Numbered from the stretch's first letter, positions 41,814 to 52,619 are shown. The stretch: 64,000 nucleotides of DNA from Amycolatopsis palatopharyngis (GCF_003385185.1 NZ_PQHZ01000020.1:45984-109983); one strand, 5' to 3'. The notes: generated by a model from the letters alone, not told the origin. Numbers and translations: made by a program.

Positions 41814-43408
41814 TCGTTGTCCTCCCCCGGTCGGTTGAGTAGCAGGTCCTTCGACACCAGTTCGCCCCGTTCGAAGCACAGGCGGTAGACGTCGCCACTG
41901 GTGCCGAGCAGGCCCGCGTCGGTGCCGTAGTACTCACATACCGCGCCCTGCCGCGTCGGCGGTTCGGCCACGTCCGGACGTTCCAGGCGCTGCTGCCCCG
42001 GCAGCACCGGCTCCAGTTCGGCCCGCGGCTGACCGATCCGCATTCGATCGTAATCGCCGGGTACGAGCACGGAACCGAACATGTTGATCAGGTAGTAGGC
42101 CGCGGAGATGGCGAACATCGCGATCAGCACGCCGACCGGCAGCACGACCGCATTGATCAGGGTCAGTCGCAGCTGCCGACGTTGGGTGGCGAGCTGGCGG
42201 GCGGAGTCCGTGGTGGATCCGGCCCGGTCATGGGCAGCGGGAGCTTCGTGTGGCAGCCGTGCCGATATCTCGAATCCGCCACGCTCGCTCGGGCCCGCGT
42301 GCAGTGTGCCGCCGAGCAGCCGGACCCGTTCCCGCAGACCGGTGAGCCCCCAGCCACCCGAAGCAAGTCCTGGAAGCGGGCCTGCCGGGGGTGGGTCGTT
42401 GACCAACGACACCTCGGTGACGCCGGCGCTCTGGCGCACCCCGACCCACACGGCCGCACCGGGAGCATGCTTCGCGGCGTTGGTCAGCCCCTCCTGGACC
42501 ACCCTGCGGGCGGCCAGTTCAACCATCGGTGGGACGCCGTCGAAGGGCTCGACCTCCTGTGCGACGGCCATCCCCGAGGCCGTGGCGCGGTCGACCAACT
42601 CCGAGATCGCCTCTCCCGCGGGCCGGACCGGAGCTCCCTCGTCGTCCGCACGCAGAACTCCGATGATCTCGTGCAACCGGTCCGTGGCCGTTGCCGCGCT
42701 CTCCCGCAACTCGCCCGCGGCGGCCCGGTCCCGCTCACCGAGGTGCGCGGAGACCTCCAGCGCGCCCGCCCGCAACGCGATGAGGCTGAGTTCGTGACCG
42801 AGCGAATCGTGCATGTCGGTGGCGATCCTGGCGCGTTCCCGCAGCTTGGCCTGCTCAGCCGCCACACGTTGCTCGTTCTCCAGCCGCTCAGCACGCTCCC
42901 AGCCGGTACGGGCCAGGTTCTCCCTGAGCCGGAGGTAGCGGCCGAGGTGCCAGGGCACGAAGATGGCGAACAACAGGGTCGCCACCAGCGACAGCCAGCT
43001 GCCGACGACGTCCTCACCGATGAAGTAGGCGAACGGCAGTCCGGCAAGAGCGATACCGGCGAACGAGAGCACCGCGGGCTTGGCCTGCTCCATCCGGCGG
43101 CCAGCGAGGTAGCCGGCGACGAGCATCAGCAGGATCGGCCACACCGGGAACCGGCCGAGGTAGTTGGGCAGGACGGCGAGGCTGGAAGCCGCGGCGGCGG
43201 TCAGCGACAGCAGCGGAAACGCACGGGCCGACGCCAGCGAAACGGTGGTGACGACCAGCCCGCCGATCAGTTCCCACCGATCGGGGTTGCGCCGCGTCTC
43301 GTAGACGACGAGCAGGCAGATCATCGCCCAGACACCGACCTCGAAGAGCAGGATCGCTCGCTGCCGCCAACTCCCGCTCACCCGGCTCACGCTACCCAGC
43401 TCACCCAT
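41810..43408 (-). CDS. Sensor histidine kinase (HisKA_3) with extra C-terminal membrane domain
   Basis: A 532-residue kinase. About five N-terminal transmembrane helices are followed by a HisKA_3 dimerisation domain (RIATDMHDSLGHELSLIALR, phospho-His in DMHDSLGHE) and HATPase (NAAKHAPGA, GGWGLTGLRERV). It has an unusual tail: after the catalytic domain there is another transmembrane helix (NAVVLPVGVLIAMFAISAAY) and about 90 more residues that are outside or attached to the membrane. ATG 43408 has no clear ribosome site, and a GTG at 43438 is possible. It partners with the regulator downstream. Confidence 0.9.
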   Translation of the reverse strand: MGELGSVSRVSGSWRQRAILLFEVGVWAMICLLVVYETRRNPDRWELIGGLVVTTVSLASARAFPLLSLTAAAASSLAVLPNYLGRFPVWPILLMLVAGYLAGRRMEQAKPAVLSFAGIALAGLPFAYFIGEDVVGSWLSLVATLLFAIFVPWHLGRYLRLRENLARTGWERAERLENEQRVAAEQAKLRERARIATDMHDSLGHELSLIALRAGALEVSAHLGERDRAAAGELRESAATATDRLHEIIGVLRADDEGAPVRPAGEAISELVDRATASGMAVAQEVEPFDGVPPMVELAARRVVQEGLTNAAKHAPGAAVWVGVRQSAGVTEVSLVNDPPPAGPLPGLASGGWGLTGLRERVRLLGGTLHAGPSERGGFEISARLPHEAPAAHDRAGSTTDSARQLATQRRQLRLTLINAVVLPVGVLIAMFAISAAYYLINMFGSVLVPGDYDRMRIGQPRAELEPVLPGQQRLERPDVAEPPTRQGAVCEYYGTDAGLLGTSGDVYRLCFERGELVSKDLLLNRPGEDNE

Positions 43409-43499
43409 GACGGGACACTGCCGAAAGTCAATGGTCACCCGCCTGACCAGCTCGTCTCGGTGCCGTAGTGGACCGGATGAGGCATGATGACGCGAAATC

Positions 43500-43568
43500 G
43501 GGTTTCGCGCTTTCCCGGGAAAGTGCGAAACCCCGCGCGCAAGCACCGCGCTTTCCCGGGAAAGCGCG
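43500..43568. repeat. Two palindromic repeats, core CGCTTTCCCGGGAAAG
   Basis: At 43500-43533 the arms GGGTTTCGC and GCGAAACCC flank a CTTTCCCGGGAAAG core. At 43547-43568 a perfect 22-bp palindrome has the same core. A third copy is at 63857-63878. The pair lies between the divergent kinase and small-protein genes, just before the ribosome site of the latter. They may be operators, repeat elements or terminator-like hairpins. Confidence 0.7.
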
Positions 43569-43585
43569 TCGTGAAGGGAGCGAAT

Positions 43586-43801
43586 ATGCCCGGTCCCACC
43601 CGCGGCCTCGCCGAACAGCTCGGGGGTCCGCTCCCCGATGGGATCGAGACCCTGGACGACGCGAACAAGCAGGTGTTGGCCGAGGCATTGCGCGAGGCGC
43701 GACGACAGCAGGCCGCAGCGCTGAGCGCGGCCGCGGAGGACTCGCTGAAGTACGTTCCCGCGCTGCTGCGCGGCGCGGTGCGCAAGGCGGTGGGTCTGTG
43801 A
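43586..43801 (+). CDS. Small hypothetical protein upstream of MgtE_N-like gene
   Basis: A 71-residue protein, mostly helical, with an acidic first half and a basic end ([17 protein letters not shown]). GAAGGGAG lies 6 nt before ATG 43586; the frame is open further upstream through the palindromes but has no ribosome site there. It overlaps the next gene by 4 nt (GTGA), so the two are translationally coupled. No family was recognised. Confidence 0.72.
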   Translation: MPGPTRGLAEQLGGPLPDGIETLDDANKQVLAEALREARRQQAAALSAAAEDSLKYVPALLRGAVRKAVGL

Positions 43802-44607
43802 GCGGGCCGTCGGTCACCCTGGCCGAGTTGGAGTCGCGTGCCGAGGTACTCAAGCTCGCCAGGCTGCTCAAGACCCCGGCCGAGCGGCTGGACTTCCTGG
43901 AGCAGGTCGCCGCCGGCGACATCCGCGCACTCCGGGAGCAGGCCACGGACGTGCTGTTCGACGCCAACCTCGGCGTGCTGCAGCGCATGGCGGCGGCCAG
44001 CAAGCTGCTACCGGTGTCGGTGCTGGGCCGGATCGCGGAGAAGGTCTTCGGGCCGCTGCTGTGTGCCCGGCTCGCCGGGCTCATCGACGTCGCCAGGGGC
44101 GTGGATGTCGCCGGCCGCCTGTCCCCCGCCTTCCTCGCCGATGTCGCCGCCGAACTCGATCCCCGCAGGGCCAGCCGGATCATCGCCGGAATCCCCGCCG
44201 ACACCGTGCGCGAGGTGGCGCACGAACTCGTCGGCAGACAGGACTGGATCACCATCGGCCGCTTCGTCGGCCACCTGCCCGACGGGACGGTCTCGGCCAC
44301 GCTCGACGCCGTCCATGACGAAGCCCTGCTGCGGGTCGCGTTCGTGCTCGACGAGAAGGAACGGATCGACCACGTCGTCGACCTGCTTCCCGGGACGCGC
44401 TTTCCCGGACTCGCAGCGGCGGCCGCGGAACACGACCTGTGGCCCCTCACCTTCGACCTGCTGACCCATCTGAGCCCGGCGCACCAGCAACGGCTGACCG
44501 ACGCCGTGGCCGACCTGGAGCCCGGCGTACGAGCACAGGCCGCGGAACAGGCTGAAGCACTTGGCCTGCTTCGCGAACCGGGCCCGGTGCGCGAAGCACT
44601 TAGCTGA
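43798..44607 (+). CDS. MgtE N-terminal-domain-like helical repeat protein
   Basis: A 269-residue soluble helical protein. Short repeats such as [36 protein letters not shown] and [20 protein letters not shown] resemble the right-handed superhelix of the MgtE N domain, but no transmembrane part or CBS domains follow. It may regulate or bind a partner; an ion role is not supported. The start GTG overlaps the previous stop. Its end overlaps the hutI stop by 8 nt, tail to tail. Confidence 0.75.
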   Translation: MSGPSVTLAELESRAEVLKLARLLKTPAERLDFLEQVAAGDIRALREQATDVLFDANLGVLQRMAAASKLLPVSVLGRIAEKVFGPLLCARLAGLIDVARGVDVAGRLSPAFLADVAAELDPRRASRIIAGIPADTVREVAHELVGRQDWITIGRFVGHLPDGTVSATLDAVHDEALLRVAFVLDEKERIDHVVDLLPGTRFPGLAAAAAEHDLWPLTFDLLTHLSPAHQQRLTDAVADLEPGVRAQAAEQAEALGLLREPGPVREALS

Positions 44608-45775
44608 TGCGCGCACCCTTGCGCCAGACCGCCCAGGTCAGCGGCACTCCCGGGCGATAGGCCAGGTGGGTCACCGAGGGCGCGTCCAGCACCTGCAGAT
44701 CGGCGCGAGCCCCCGGCCGCAGCACGCCGACGGCCCCGTCCCCGGTGTCCCTGCGCAACGCACGTGCCCCACCGGCGGTGGCCGCCCAAACCGCTTCCGC
44801 GACGGACAACCGCATCTGCAGTACGGCGGTGGTGACGCAGAACGCCATGGACGTCGTGTACGAACTACCCGGGTTGGCGTTGCTGGCCAGCGCGATCGTC
44901 GCCCCCGCGTCGAGCAGTCTGCGAGCGGGCGCGAGGGGTTGCCGGGTCGAGAGATCACACGCGGGCAGCAGCGTCGCGACCGTGTCCGATTCAGCGAGCG
45001 CCTCCACATCGGACTCCGAAAGGTACGTGCAGTGGTCGACGCTGGCCGCTGCCCGCTCGACCGCGAGCCGCACCCCGGGGCCCTCCCCGAGCTGGTTGCC
45101 GTGCACCCGCAGGCCGAGCCCACGCTTCGCCGCCGCGTCGAGGACGCGCGCGGACTGGGCCTCGTCGAAGGCGCCGGTCTCGCAGAACACGTCCACCCAG
45201 CCGACGTGCCCCGCGACGGCGTCGAGCATCTCGCCGCAAACTAAGTCCACATAGGACTCCGCGTCCGCGCCCGGTGGCACGAGGTGCGCACCGAGAAAGG
45301 TCACCTCGTCCGCCACCTGGGCAGCGATTCTGGCCGAGCGCTCCTCGTCGGCGACGCTGAGCCCGTAACCGGTCTTCGTCTCGAGGCACGTGGTTCCCTG
45401 CCGCAGCGCCTCTTCGGTATGCCTGCGCAGGTTCGCCAGCAGCGCCTCGTCGCTCGCCTCCCTGGTAGCGGCCACGGTCACCGCGATACCGCCCGCGGTG
45501 TACGGCTCTCCGGACATCCGCGCCTCGAACTCGGCCGTCCGGTCGCCGGCGAACACCAGGTGGGTGTGGCTGTCGACCCAGCCGGGCAGGACCGCCCTTC
45601 CGCCCACATCCATGCGCTCGTCGGCTTCGGGAGCGCTGCTGGCGGGACCGGCCCACGCCACCCGTTCCCCTTCGAGCACCACCGCGGCGTCGCGCACGAC
45701 GCCGAGATCCGGATCGTTCGTGGTCAGCTCCGCGATGCCGGTGACGAGTGTCGAACTCGCCGGGTCCGAGTTCAC
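44600..45775 (-). CDS. hutI: Imidazolonepropionase
   Basis: A 391-residue amidohydrolase with the metal site [16 protein letters not shown], plus [30 protein letters not shown] and a catalytic region ending in [15 protein letters not shown]. HutI opens the ring of imidazolone propionate to N-formimino-glutamate. GTG 45775 overlaps the hutF stop (GTGA). It is the last gene of the hut operon, so the order is hutH, hutU, M20 hydrolase, hutF, hutI. Confidence 0.94.
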   Translation of the reverse strand: MNSDPASSTLVTGIAELTTNDPDLGVVRDAAVVLEGERVAWAGPASSAPEADERMDVGGRAVLPGWVDSHTHLVFAGDRTAEFEARMSGEPYTAGGIAVTVAATREASDEALLANLRRHTEEALRQGTTCLETKTGYGLSVADEERSARIAAQVADEVTFLGAHLVPPGADAESYVDLVCGEMLDAVAGHVGWVDVFCETGAFDEAQSARVLDAAAKRGLGLRVHGNQLGEGPGVRLAVERAAASVDHCTYLSESDVEALAESDTVATLLPACDLSTRQPLAPARRLLDAGATIALASNANPGSSYTTSMAFCVTTAVLQMRLSVAEAVWAATAGGARALRRDTGDGAVGVLRPGARADLQVLDAPSVTHLAYRPGVPLTWAVWRKGARIS

Positions 45776-47106
45776 TGCCACAGCTCTCCGATCTCCCTGG
45801 CCAGCACCGACTCCGGGTGGCGGATGAACTGATGAGCGCGGTCGCGCACCACCCAGCGGCCCGCGACCAGGACGTCGCGAACGTCGGAAGAGGTCGCCGC
45901 GAAAAGGGCTCCCTCCGGTGCGGTCCCAGCGGTACGCACCGACCCGAGGTCGACGGTGACTAGGTCGGCCGCCGCGCCCTTCGCGATTCGGCCTGCCTCC
46001 GGCCAGCCGATGGCTCCGTGGTCGGTCGCCGCCGCCATCAGCTCGTTCACCGCGAACCGCCCCCGGCGTTCGTCCGCGAGCCGCTCGTCCAGCTCCAACG
46101 CCCTGGCCTCCTCGAACGGGTCGATCACGGCGTGGCTGTCGCTGCCGAGGCACAGCCGGGACCCCGCGTCGGACAGCCCGCGCGCCGGGCCGATGCCATC
46201 GCCGAGATCCCGCTCGGTGGTGGGGCACAGGCAGGAGCGGGTGCCGGAGCGCCCGAGCTGACCGATGTCGTCGCCGGTCAGGTGCGTGGCATGCACCGCG
46301 ACGGTGTGCTCACCGAGCACTCCCGCTTCGGCGAGCAGGGTGGTCGGGGTGCGGCCGTGCTGGGCGAGGCACTGGGCGTTCTCGGCGCGTTGCTCGGAAA
46401 GGTGCACATGCAGTGGCCGCCCGTCGGCCCACTCGGCGACCACCGGCAGCTGATCGGCGGGAACCGCGCGCACCGAGTGCACGGCGGCGCCGACCCGCAC
46501 ATGCCCGGTCTCCGGCACGAACGCCTCCACCCGCTCCGCCCACGCGTGGGCGTCTCCGTCGCCGAACCGCAGTTGACGCTCGTCGAGTTCGGTACCGAAA
46601 CCGCCGGTGAGGTAGCAGGTGTCCAGCAGGGTGAGACGGATACCGGCATCGGCCGCGGCCCGGACCAGCGCCGCGCTCATCGCGTTCGGATCGTCGTACC
46701 TCGTCCCGCCTGGTGCGTGGTGCAGGTAGTGGAACTCGCCGACTCCGGTGTAGCCGGCCAGCACCATCTCCGCGTACACGGCACGGGCCAGCCGGTAGTA
46801 GGAGTCCGGATCGAGGCGTTCGGCGATGTCGTACATCCGCTCGCGCCAGGTCCAGAACGTCCCCTGGTCACCGTGGGTGCGACCGCGCAGTGCCCGGTGG
46901 AAGGCATGGGAGTGGCCATTGGCCGCGCCGGGCATCGTCAGTCCATTGAGGATCGTTCCGGCCCTGGGCAGGTCGGCTTCCACCGAGACGATGCGGTCGC
47001 CGTCGATCTCGATTCGCACGCTCTCGGCCACTCCGTCCGGCAGCCAGGCGTACTCGCACCAAAGCGTGCTGTGACCGGCGGGCGACTGCGATGAGGGCTG
47101 TGTCAT
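45772..47106 (-). CDS. hutF: Formimidoylglutamate deiminase
   Basis: A 444-residue amidohydrolase of the HutF group: [16 protein letters not shown] carries the metal His, followed by [24 protein letters not shown] and [17 protein letters not shown]. It removes ammonia from N-formimino-L-glutamate to give N-formyl-L-glutamate, the Pseudomonas-type branch rather than the HutG-formiminoglutamase one. ATG 47106 overlaps the preceding stop (ATGA). A further enzyme must then remove the formyl group. Confidence 0.94.
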   Translation of the reverse strand: MTQPSSQSPAGHSTLWCEYAWLPDGVAESVRIEIDGDRIVSVEADLPRAGTILNGLTMPGAANGHSHAFHRALRGRTHGDQGTFWTWRERMYDIAERLDPDSYYRLARAVYAEMVLAGYTGVGEFHYLHHAPGGTRYDDPNAMSAALVRAAADAGIRLTLLDTCYLTGGFGTELDERQLRFGDGDAHAWAERVEAFVPETGHVRVGAAVHSVRAVPADQLPVVAEWADGRPLHVHLSEQRAENAQCLAQHGRTPTTLLAEAGVLGEHTVAVHATHLTGDDIGQLGRSGTRSCLCPTTERDLGDGIGPARGLSDAGSRLCLGSDSHAVIDPFEEARALELDERLADERRGRFAVNELMAAATDHGAIGWPEAGRIAKGAAADLVTVDLGSVRTAGTAPEGALFAATSSDVRDVLVAGRWVVRDRAHQFIRHPESVLAREIGELWQ

Positions 47107-48302
47107 ATCGCCGAATTCTCCAGTACGTCCGCAAGGGCCGCAGCTCCGCGTTCGACATCGGCCGCCTCGGCGAACTCCTCGGGGGCGTGGCTGATCCCGG
47201 TGGGGTTGCGTACGTACAACATCGCCGTGGGCACGTGCGCGGCAAGGATCGCGGCGTCGTGTCCCGCTCCCGTCGGTAACGCGGGTACGCCACCGAGCAC
47301 GCGATCGAACTCGTCGCGCAGGACACGATCGAACACGACGTCGTCCGAGCACGACTCCTCGGTGACCGTCACCGAACAGCCTTCCTGCCCGGTCGCCTCG
47401 CGAGCGGCCTCGGCGATCTCGGCGACCATCGCGGGTGTGGCCCCCGATCCCGGCACTCTGGCATCGAGCCACAGGTCGACGGTCGAAGCGATCACGTTCG
47501 TGCCACCGGGCTTCGGCACCAGCCTGCCCACGGTGGCCCTTGCCTCCGGCCAGGCCGCCGCCACCCTGCGGGCGGCACCGACAACGGCCGCGGCGGGCAG
47601 CATCGGGTCCCTCCGGTCGCTGAGCAGTGTGGCACCGGCATGGTTTCCCTGGCCGGAGAAGGAGAACCGCCACCGGCCGTGCGCGATGACCGTACTGCCG
47701 AGCGCGACCGGCGCATCCTGATGGATCAATCCCTTGCCCTGCTCGACGTGCAGTTCGACGAACCGGCCGATCCGGCCGAGTACCGCGGGGTCGGTACCGA
47801 GTCGTGCCGGGTCGAGGCCCGCGGAGGCGGCGGCGTCGGCGAAGGTGGTCCCCTCGGCGTCGGTGAGCCCGCGTGCCATGTCGACGTCGATCGCCCCGGT
47901 CAGCAACCGCGAGCCGAGGCACGGCACGCCGAACCGGCCACCCTCCTCCTCGGCGAAAACCACGAGCGCGATCGGCCTGCCCGGGGTTACTCCCCTGGCC
48001 CGCAGCAGATCCACGGCGGCCAGTGCGCTGACCACACCCAGCGGTCCGTCGAACGCGCCGCCGCCGGGTACCGAATCGAGGTGACTTCCGGTGACCAGTG
48101 CGTCCGGACCCGGCTGCCCCCACCACGCCCACAGGTTGCCGTTGGCGTCCGTTTCCACTTCGAGGCCACGAAGGGCGGCCTGTTCGGTGAACCACTCGCG
48201 CAGTTCCAGTTCGGCGGGCTCGAACACGTGCCGGGAGTAGCCGCCGCGCAGGTGATCCCGGCCGACCCCCGCGATGTCGCCGAGCAGCGCTCCAGCGCTC
48301 AT
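47103..48302 (-). CDS. M20-family amidohydrolase (allantoate / N-carbamoyl amino acid hydrolase type)
   Basis: A 399-residue peptidase M20-type protein with the two-metal motif: [33 protein letters not shown] and [10 protein letters not shown], plus a lid domain starting at [14 protein letters not shown]. Family members hydrolyse allantoate, ureidoglycolate or N-carbamoyl amino acids. Embedded in the hut operon with overlaps of 4 nt on both sides, it occupies the place where N-formylglutamate deformylase (hutG) would be expected. I infer that it removes formyl from N-formyl-L-glutamate; the family name alone would mislead. Confidence 0.88.
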   Translation of the reverse strand: MSAGALLGDIAGVGRDHLRGGYSRHVFEPAELELREWFTEQAALRGLEVETDANGNLWAWWGQPGPDALVTGSHLDSVPGGGAFDGPLGVVSALAAVDLLRARGVTPGRPIALVVFAEEEGGRFGVPCLGSRLLTGAIDVDMARGLTDAEGTTFADAAASAGLDPARLGTDPAVLGRIGRFVELHVEQGKGLIHQDAPVALGSTVIAHGRWRFSFSGQGNHAGATLLSDRRDPMLPAAAVVGAARRVAAAWPEARATVGRLVPKPGGTNVIASTVDLWLDARVPGSGATPAMVAEIAEAAREATGQEGCSVTVTEESCSDDVVFDRVLRDEFDRVLGGVPALPTGAGHDAAILAAHVPTAMLYVRNPTGISHAPEEFAEAADVERGAAALADVLENSAI

Positions 48303-49951
48303 GCCTGCTCCCGCATCGGGATCCGCACTCCACGCTCCTGCGCGACGTCGATCGCGTGGTCGTATCCCGCGTCGACATGCCGGATCACGCCGGTACCGGG
48401 GTCGTTGGTCAGCACCCGCTCCAGCTTGCGTGCCGCGAGTTCGGTGCCGTCGGCGACACAGACCTGACCGGCGTGGATGGACCGCCCCATCCCCACGCCA
48501 CCACCGTGATGAATGGACACCCAGCTCGCCCCCGACGCGGTGTTGAGCAACGCGTTGAGCAGGGGCCAGTCGGCGATGGCGTCCGAACCGTCGGCCATGC
48601 TCTCGGTCTCGCGGTAGGGCGAGGCGACACTGCCCGAGTCGAGGTGGTCGCGGCCGATGACGACCGGTGCGCTCAGCTCACCGCTGGCCACCATCTCGTT
48701 GAACTTCAGTCCGGCGCGGGCCCGCTCGCCGTAGCCCAGCCAGCAGATCCGCGAAGGCAGGCCCTGGAACTCGATCCGCTCGCCCGCCATCCTGATCCAG
48801 CGCGCGAGCGATTCGTTCTCGCCGAACAGTTCGAGCATCGCGCGGTCGGTCGCCGCGATGTCGGCGGGATCGCCGGACAGCGCCGCCCACCGGAACGGAC
48901 CCTTGCCCTCGCAGAACAGCGGCCGGATGTAGGCGGGCACGAAACCGGGGAAGTCGAAGGCCCGTTCGCACCCGCCGAGCTTGGCCTCCCCACGCAGTGA
49001 GTTGCCGTAGTCGAACACCTCCGCGCCCGCGTCGAGGAACCCGAGCATCGCGTCCACGTGCTCGGCCATCGACTCGCGGGCGCGGTCGGTGAACTCGTCC
49101 GGCTTCTTCGCGGCGTAGTCGTGCCAGTCCTCGAGGTCCACGCCCTTCGGCAGGTAGGCGAGCGGGTCGTGTGCCGAGGTCTGGTCGGTGACGATGTCGA
49201 CCTCGACCCCACGGCGCAGCAGCTCGGGAAGCACCTCGGCCGCGTTGCCGATCACGCCGACCGACAGCGCCCTGCGCTCCTGTTTCGCGGCGGACACCCT
49301 GGCGATCGCGTCGTCCAGATCGGTCGCCAGTTCGTCGAGGTAGCGATGCTGCACCCGCCGCTGCGCCCGCGCCGGGTCGCATTCGACGACGAGTGCGACG
49401 CCGTCGTTCATCGTCACCGCGAGCGGCTGGGCACCGCCCATCCCGCCGAGCCCTGCCGTGACGGTGAGGGTGCCTGCCAGAGTGCCACCGAACTTCCTCT
49501 CGGCGACGGCGGCGAAAGTCTCGTAGGTGCCCTGCAGGATGCCCTGGGTACCGATGTAGATCCACGAACCGGCGGTCATCTGCCCGTACATGGTCAGCCC
49601 GAGCGACTCGAGCCTGCGGAACTCCGGCCAGTTGGCCCAGTCGCCGACGAGGTTCGAGTTGGCCAGCAGCACCCTCGGGGCCCACTCGTGGGTCCGGAAC
49701 ACGCCCACCGGCTTGCCCGACTGCACCAGCAGGGTCTCGTCGTCCTCGAGGGTGGTCAGGCACCGGGTGATGGCGTCGAAGCTGGCCCAGTTCCGGGCCG
49801 CTTTGCCGGTACCGCCGTAGACCACCAGGTCCTCAGGACGCTCCGCGACCTCGGGATCGAGGTTGTTGTGGAACATCCTCAGCGCGGCCTCGGTCTGCCA
49901 GTTCTTCGCGGTGCGGCTACCGCCGCGGGCAGCGCGGATCGTTCGGGTCAT
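48299..49951 (-). CDS. hutU: Urocanate hydratase
   Basis: A 550-residue protein with the NAD-binding glycine-rich [17 protein letters not shown], the early [15 protein letters not shown], and the active-site segment [15 protein letters not shown]+ acts as an electrophile to hydrate urocanate to imidazolone propionate. ATG 49951 overlaps the hutH stop. A full-length member of a highly conserved family. Confidence 0.97.
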   Translation of the reverse strand: MTRTIRAARGGSRTAKNWQTEAALRMFHNNLDPEVAERPEDLVVYGGTGKAARNWASFDAITRCLTTLEDDETLLVQSGKPVGVFRTHEWAPRVLLANSNLVGDWANWPEFRRLESLGLTMYGQMTAGSWIYIGTQGILQGTYETFAAVAERKFGGTLAGTLTVTAGLGGMGGAQPLAVTMNDGVALVVECDPARAQRRVQHRYLDELATDLDDAIARVSAAKQERRALSVGVIGNAAEVLPELLRRGVEVDIVTDQTSAHDPLAYLPKGVDLEDWHDYAAKKPDEFTDRARESMAEHVDAMLGFLDAGAEVFDYGNSLRGEAKLGGCERAFDFPGFVPAYIRPLFCEGKGPFRWAALSGDPADIAATDRAMLELFGENESLARWIRMAGERIEFQGLPSRICWLGYGERARAGLKFNEMVASGELSAPVVIGRDHLDSGSVASPYRETESMADGSDAIADWPLLNALLNTASGASWVSIHHGGGVGMGRSIHAGQVCVADGTELAARKLERVLTNDPGTGVIRHVDAGYDHAIDVAQERGVRIPMREQA

Positions 49952-51486
49952 CGTTCCTCCACATGCTGGGTTACGGCGTCGAGCAGCGCGCCGGAGCGGA
50001 CGAGCTCCTCGGCCGCGGCGATTTCCGGGGCGAGATGGCGGTCGGGACCGGGGCCGGGCACGGTCGCGCGCAACAGGTCCCGTGCGGCGGCGGTGGCCGG
50101 GGCGGGACGCAGCGGCGCGCGGAAGTCCAGTGCGCGTGCCGCGGTCAGGTACTCGATCGCGAGCACCGTGGTCAGCCCGTCCACGGCGCGGCGCAGTTTG
50201 CGAGCGGCCGACCAGCCCATCGAGACGTGGTCCTCCTGCATCGCGCTACTCGGAATCGAGTCCACGGAGGCAGGCACGGCCAGCCGCTTGAGATCGCTGA
50301 CGATGGCGGCCTGGGTGTACTGGGCGATCATGTGGCCCGAATCGACACCGGGGTCGGCGGCGAGGAAGGCGGGCAGGCCGTGGGAACGGGCGACGTCCAG
50401 CATCCGGTCAGTACGTCGTTCGGCGATCCCCGCCAGATCGGCCACCGGGATCGCGAGGAAGTCCAGCGCGTAGGCCACCGGAGCACCGTGGAAATTGCCG
50501 TTGGACTCCACCCGGCCGTCGTCGAGCACCACCGGGTTGTCGACGGCGGCGGCCAGCTCCCGTTCGGCGACCAGTCCGGCGTGCTCGAGGGTGTCCCGGC
50601 CCGCTCCGTGTACCTGTGGGGCACACCGCAGGGAGTAGGCGTCCTGCACCCGAGGACAGTCCGGGCCACGATGGCTCGCCACGATCTCCGACCCGGCGAG
50701 CGCCGCCCGCATCCGCTCGGCGGATCGGGCCTGCCCGGGATGCGGGCGCAACGCCTGTAGGTCGGCGGCGAAAGCACGGTCGGTGCCGAGTAGCGCCTCG
50801 ACGCTCATCGCCGCGGTCAGGTCTGCGACGTCGAACAGCCGGTGCAGGTCGGCGGCGGCCAGCACCAGCATGCCGAGCATGCCGTCGGTGCCGTTGGTCA
50901 GCGCCAGCCCTTCCTTCTCAGCCAGCACCACCGGCTCGATCCCGGCAGCTCGCAGTGCGTCGCCGGCCGGGACTCGGCTGCCCTCCGCGTCGAACACCTC
51001 CCCCTCGCCCATCAACGCGAGGGCGACGGCGGCGAGCGGGGCGAGATCACCGGAGCAACCGAGCGAGCCGTGCTCGTGTACCACCGGGGTGATGTTCGCG
51101 TTGAGCAGCGCGGCCAGCGTTCTCGCGGTGACCGGCCGGACGCCGGTGTGTCCCGAGGCGAGAGTGCGCAACCGCAGCAACATCAGGGCGCGGACGACTT
51201 CGGTCTCGACCACCGGACCGGCGCCCGCGGCGTGCGAACGGATCAGCGAACGCTGCAGCTGGGTGCGGCGGTCCTCGGGGATGTGGCGGACGGCGAGCGC
51301 ACCGAATCCGGTGGAGACGCCATAGGTCGGCTCGGCCGCTCCGGCCAGCGCGTCGATGTGCTTGCGCGCCTCGCTGAGGGCTCGGTCGGTCTGCTCGGCC
51401 AATTGCACCTCGGCGCCCGCGCGGGCAACCGCGACGACGTCGGCGGGAGTCATCGGCGCGGAACCGAGAACGACGGTGTGGTTCAT
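49948..51486 (-). CDS. hutH: Histidine ammonia-lyase
   Basis: A 512-residue enzyme of the PAL/HAL family. It forms urocanate from histidine. The MIO-forming triplet is C144-S145-G146 ([14 protein letters not shown]), not the textbook Ala-Ser-Gly. The catalytic tyrosine region [12 protein letters not shown] and the downstream QEDHVSMGW are intact. It is the first gene of the operon and lies divergent from the IclR regulator, with a palindrome (51542-51557) between them. Confidence 0.96.
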   Translation of the reverse strand: MNHTVVLGSAPMTPADVVAVARAGAEVQLAEQTDRALSEARKHIDALAGAAEPTYGVSTGFGALAVRHIPEDRRTQLQRSLIRSHAAGAGPVVETEVVRALMLLRLRTLASGHTGVRPVTARTLAALLNANITPVVHEHGSLGCSGDLAPLAAVALALMGEGEVFDAEGSRVPAGDALRAAGIEPVVLAEKEGLALTNGTDGMLGMLVLAAADLHRLFDVADLTAAMSVEALLGTDRAFAADLQALRPHPGQARSAERMRAALAGSEIVASHRGPDCPRVQDAYSLRCAPQVHGAGRDTLEHAGLVAERELAAAVDNPVVLDDGRVESNGNFHGAPVAYALDFLAIPVADLAGIAERRTDRMLDVARSHGLPAFLAADPGVDSGHMIAQYTQAAIVSDLKRLAVPASVDSIPSSAMQEDHVSMGWSAARKLRRAVDGLTTVLAIEYLTAARALDFRAPLRPAPATAAARDLLRATVPGPGPDRHLAPEIAAAEELVRSGALLDAVTQHVEER

Positions 51487-51541
51487 GCCCCCATCTCAAC
51501 CTGGATGGGGTGGTGTGGACGAGGCCTCGATCGGGGAGACT

Positions 51542-51557
51542 GTCTGGTATTCCAGAC
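51542..51557. promoter_or_regulatory. IclR/HutR-type operator
   Basis: GTCTGGTATTCCAGAC is a palindrome with perfect 6-bp arms between hutH and the regulator gene, 18 nt before the GTG start of the latter. As I recall, the HutR regulator of Corynebacterium glutamicum binds a TCTGwwATwCCAGA-type site, which this matches with one difference. Confidence 0.75.
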
Positions 51558-51574
51558 CTATCGAGGAGGAGGCC

Positions 51575-52357
51575 GTGGCGGCGAGCAGCGATGTACCCGC
51601 ACTGCGCAGGGGTTTGGCCGTACTGAGCATGCTCTCGAAGAAGGCGGGGCCGGTGTCCGCCGCAGCGGTGGCGCGCGAACTCGGCCTGCCGCGCTCGACC
51701 ACCTACCATCTGCTGGCCGAACTGGCGGCCGCCGGATTCGTCACGCACCTGCCCGAGGAACGCCGCTACGGACTGGGAATCGTCGCCTTCGAACTCGGCT
51801 CGGCGTATCTGCGCCACGAGCCGCTGGAGCGGCTGGCCGCGCCGCTGCTGCGTCTGCTGGTCGATCGGATCGGCCACAACGCACACCTCGGCGTACTGCA
51901 CGGGAACGAGACGCTGTATCTGATCAAGGAACGTCCAGCCCGGCCCGAGACTCTGGTCACCGACGTCGGTGTCCGCCTACCAGGGCAGTTGACCGCGTCC
52001 GGGCGGGCCATCCTGGCCCATCTGCCCGCGGCGCACGTTCGCGCACTCTTTCCGGGCGCCTCGGCGTTCGTCGACCGAACCGGACGAGGTCCCCGGAGTC
52101 TCGCCGAACTGCGGCGAACCCTCGCGGCGGACCGCAGACTTGGCTGGGCGGTCGAGAACAGTAACGTGACGGAGGGTTTCGCCTCGGTCGCCCTGCCCGT
52201 ATTCGACCACGGCGGCAGGCCGTTGGCCGCCATCAGCGTGACGTTCCGGCATGTCTGCGAGAACGAGCCATGCCAGCGGACCTGGCCGGAACTGGCGGCC
52301 GAGGTCGCGCGCACGGCAACGGAACTGACGGCCCGCCTCGGTGGCCGGGCGCCCTAA
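51575..52357 (+). CDS. IclR-family regulator of histidine use (HutR-like)
   Basis: A 260-residue protein with an N-terminal winged helix-turn-helix (VAARELGLPRSTTYHLLAEL-type) and a C-terminal IclR effector domain (about 90-255: GVLHGNETLYLIKERP, GRAILAHLPAAHVRALFP, VALPVFDHGGRPLAAISV). GTG 51575 is preceded by GGAGGAGGCC; the open frame runs on upstream within hutH but lacks a site. It is divergent from the hut operon and probably controls it, perhaps by urocanate, though the effector is not shown. Confidence 0.93.
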   Translation: MAASSDVPALRRGLAVLSMLSKKAGPVSAAAVARELGLPRSTTYHLLAELAAAGFVTHLPEERRYGLGIVAFELGSAYLRHEPLERLAAPLLRLLVDRIGHNAHLGVLHGNETLYLIKERPARPETLVTDVGVRLPGQLTASGRAILAHLPAAHVRALFPGASAFVDRTGRGPRSLAELRRTLAADRRLGWAVENSNVTEGFASVALPVFDHGGRPLAAISVTFRHVCENEPCQRTWPELAAEVARTATELTARLGGRAP

Positions 52358-52573
52358 CGCAACTCCCCAGAACTGCCCGAATCGGTAAGCGTCCGCAGGA
52401 CCTCTGGCAGCGAGTCGCGAACCTTGTCCAGGCCCCGGCACTGATTGGGCACAAACCGACAAGTCGTCAATATGTGCCGTAGTCACCTCGGGTAGCCGCG
52501 CGGGATGGCGCCGGGCGGGGCGCTGATGTGTCAGCTGGCGTTTCACCGGCTGTACGACCAGCGGATACGAAAC

Positions 52574-52602
52574 GGGACCGCACCCCAGTGGGGTACGGTC
52601 CC
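52574..52602. terminator. Terminator downstream of the cold-shock gene
   Basis: The stem GGGACCG...CGGTCCC with inner CCCC/GGGG around an AGT loop, one internal mismatch. On the minus strand it ends the cold-shock message 18 nt after its stop. The remaining 52358-52573 stretch shows no gene. Confidence 0.7.
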
Positions 52603-52619
52603 GGTCGTTGAAGCTTATG

